From contig JBOGED010000532.1 in NCBI GenBank assembly GCA_050743625.1, positions 1 through 5,836 of the forward strand: a stretch of DNA of 5,836 bases. The letters run 5' to 3'. Positions 5,277-5,836 of this stretch are shown here, piece after piece; within the stretch, counting starts at the first letter, position 1, and the number at the start of each line of letters is the position of its first letter. The position numbers and the translations under genes were made by a program. Under the pieces are notes generated by a model. That model was not told where the DNA came from, ran no database searches, and saw only the letters and a list, made by a program, of their open reading frames with translations. The DNA comes from JBOGED01 sp050743625. GTDB taxonomy: Bacteria > Actinomycetota > Nitriliruptoria > Euzebyales > Egibacteraceae.

Positions 5277-5836
5277 GCGCCACGGCCGGGAACCCCGCGG
5301 CCGCCCTCGCCGGCACCCTCGTCGAGGAGCTGGCGGCGCGAGGCCTGAGCGAGGCGTGCGTGGCCCCGGGATCGCGCTCGGCGCCGCTGGCGCTCGCGCT
5401 GCTGGCACAGGCAGAGGTCAGGCTGCACGTGAGGATCGACGAGCGGTCGGCCGCGTTCACCGCGCTGGGGCTCGCGCGGATCTCCCAAAGGCCGGTGGCG
5501 GTCGCCTGCACCTCGGGGACCGCGGCGGCGAACCTGCACCCGGCGGTACTCGAGGCGCACGAGGCACGGGTCCCGCTGATCGTGCTGACCGCCGACCGGC
5601 CGCCCGAGCTGCGCGGCACTGGCGCGAACCAGACGGTCGACCAGGTCAAGCTCTATGGCTCGAGCGTACGGTGGTTCTGCGAGGTAGGCGCGCCGGAGGA
5701 CGCCCAGGAACGCTACTGGCGCTCGCTGGCGGCCCGCGCGTGGGCCGAGGCCAGCGGCGCCCTTGGCGGCCCTCCCGGCCCCGTACACCTGAACGTCGCG
5801 TTCCGCGAGCCGCTGCTCGGCGCCCCAAGCGGGGTG
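5273..5836 (+). CDS. menD: SEPHCHC synthase MenD, N-terminal part (cut by window edge)
   Basis: Thiamine-diphosphate enzyme that joins 2-oxoglutarate (as a succinic semialdehyde carbanion) to isochorismate to give SEPHCHC, the first committed step to menaquinone. Only the first 188 codons are present, with no stop before the window end; the family is about 550 residues. The visible part is the N-terminal TPP-binding (PYR) domain: APGSRSAPL (31-39), IDERSAAF (55-62) with Glu57, which activates the cofactor, TSGTAAANLHPAV (80-92), and TADRPPELRGTGANQTVDQ (106-124), a strong MenD signature. The segment GPVHLNVAFREPL (169-181) near the edge is also typical. The GTG start overlaps the menC stop (GTGA), so it is the third gene of the coupled menA-menC-menD run. 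Confidence 0.97.
   Translation, partial: MSATAGNPAAALAGTLVEELAARGLSEACVAPGSRSAPLALALLAQAEVRLHVRIDERSAAFTALGLARISQRPVAVACTSGTAAANLHPAVLEAHEARVPLIVLTADRPPELRGTGANQTVDQVKLYGSSVRWFCEVGAPEDAQERYWRSLAARAWAEASGALGGPPGPVHLNVAFREPLLGAPSGV

Noticed and set aside
4431..5788. Long minus-strand open frames opposite menC and menD (325 and 299 residues).
   Set aside because: They lie antisense to genes with complete catalytic motifs, have low-complexity Arg/Pro/Gly-rich translations, and are typical of high-GC DNA.

Overview
The window comes from a high-GC actinobacterium. Three things suggest this: a WhiB1-type iron-sulfur regulator (a family essentially restricted to Actinobacteria and their phages), GTG starts with 4-base stop/start overlaps, and strong G/C bias at third codon positions. 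I cannot name the genus from the sequence.

The right two thirds (about 1246-5836) is a menaquinone (vitamin K2) biosynthesis locus of the classical o-succinylbenzoate (Men) type. menE (O-succinylbenzoyl-CoA ligase) lies on the minus strand. Across a 161-bp gap it is divergent from a plus-strand series menB - menA - menC - menD. menA/menC and menC/menD each overlap by four bases (GTGA), so these three are very probably one translationally coupled operon. menD is cut by the right edge after 188 codons. In pathway order MenD makes SEPHCHC from isochorismate, MenC makes o-succinylbenzoate, MenE activates it to the CoA ester, MenB closes the naphthoate ring and MenA prenylates it in the membrane. 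menF, menH, the DHNA-CoA thioesterase and the final methyltransferase are not in the window.

Between menB and menA is a striking 44-bp near-perfect inverted repeat (3373-3416), with an internal tandem TATACCGG repeat. A smaller alternative hairpin overlaps it and reaches the putative menA ribosome binding site. It is the most unusual non-coding signal here. It could be an operator, a terminator or attenuator, or a dispersed palindromic element.

The left third runs entirely on the minus strand. Immediately downstream of menE (TGATG stop/start overlap) is an intact VapB-type antitoxin gene. After it comes the wreck of its vapC toxin gene, which has lost its N-terminal coding part and carries two frameshifts but is still readable in three pieces down to its natural stop. 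A roughly 400-bp stretch without a recognisable gene follows, then whiB near the left edge. The story of this part is a decayed toxin-antitoxin module whose antitoxin survives, riding on the menE transcript.

I see no mobile element, tRNA, rRNA or CRISPR array. Most of the window is ordinary core metabolism, and I do not find a convincing new multi-gene system.
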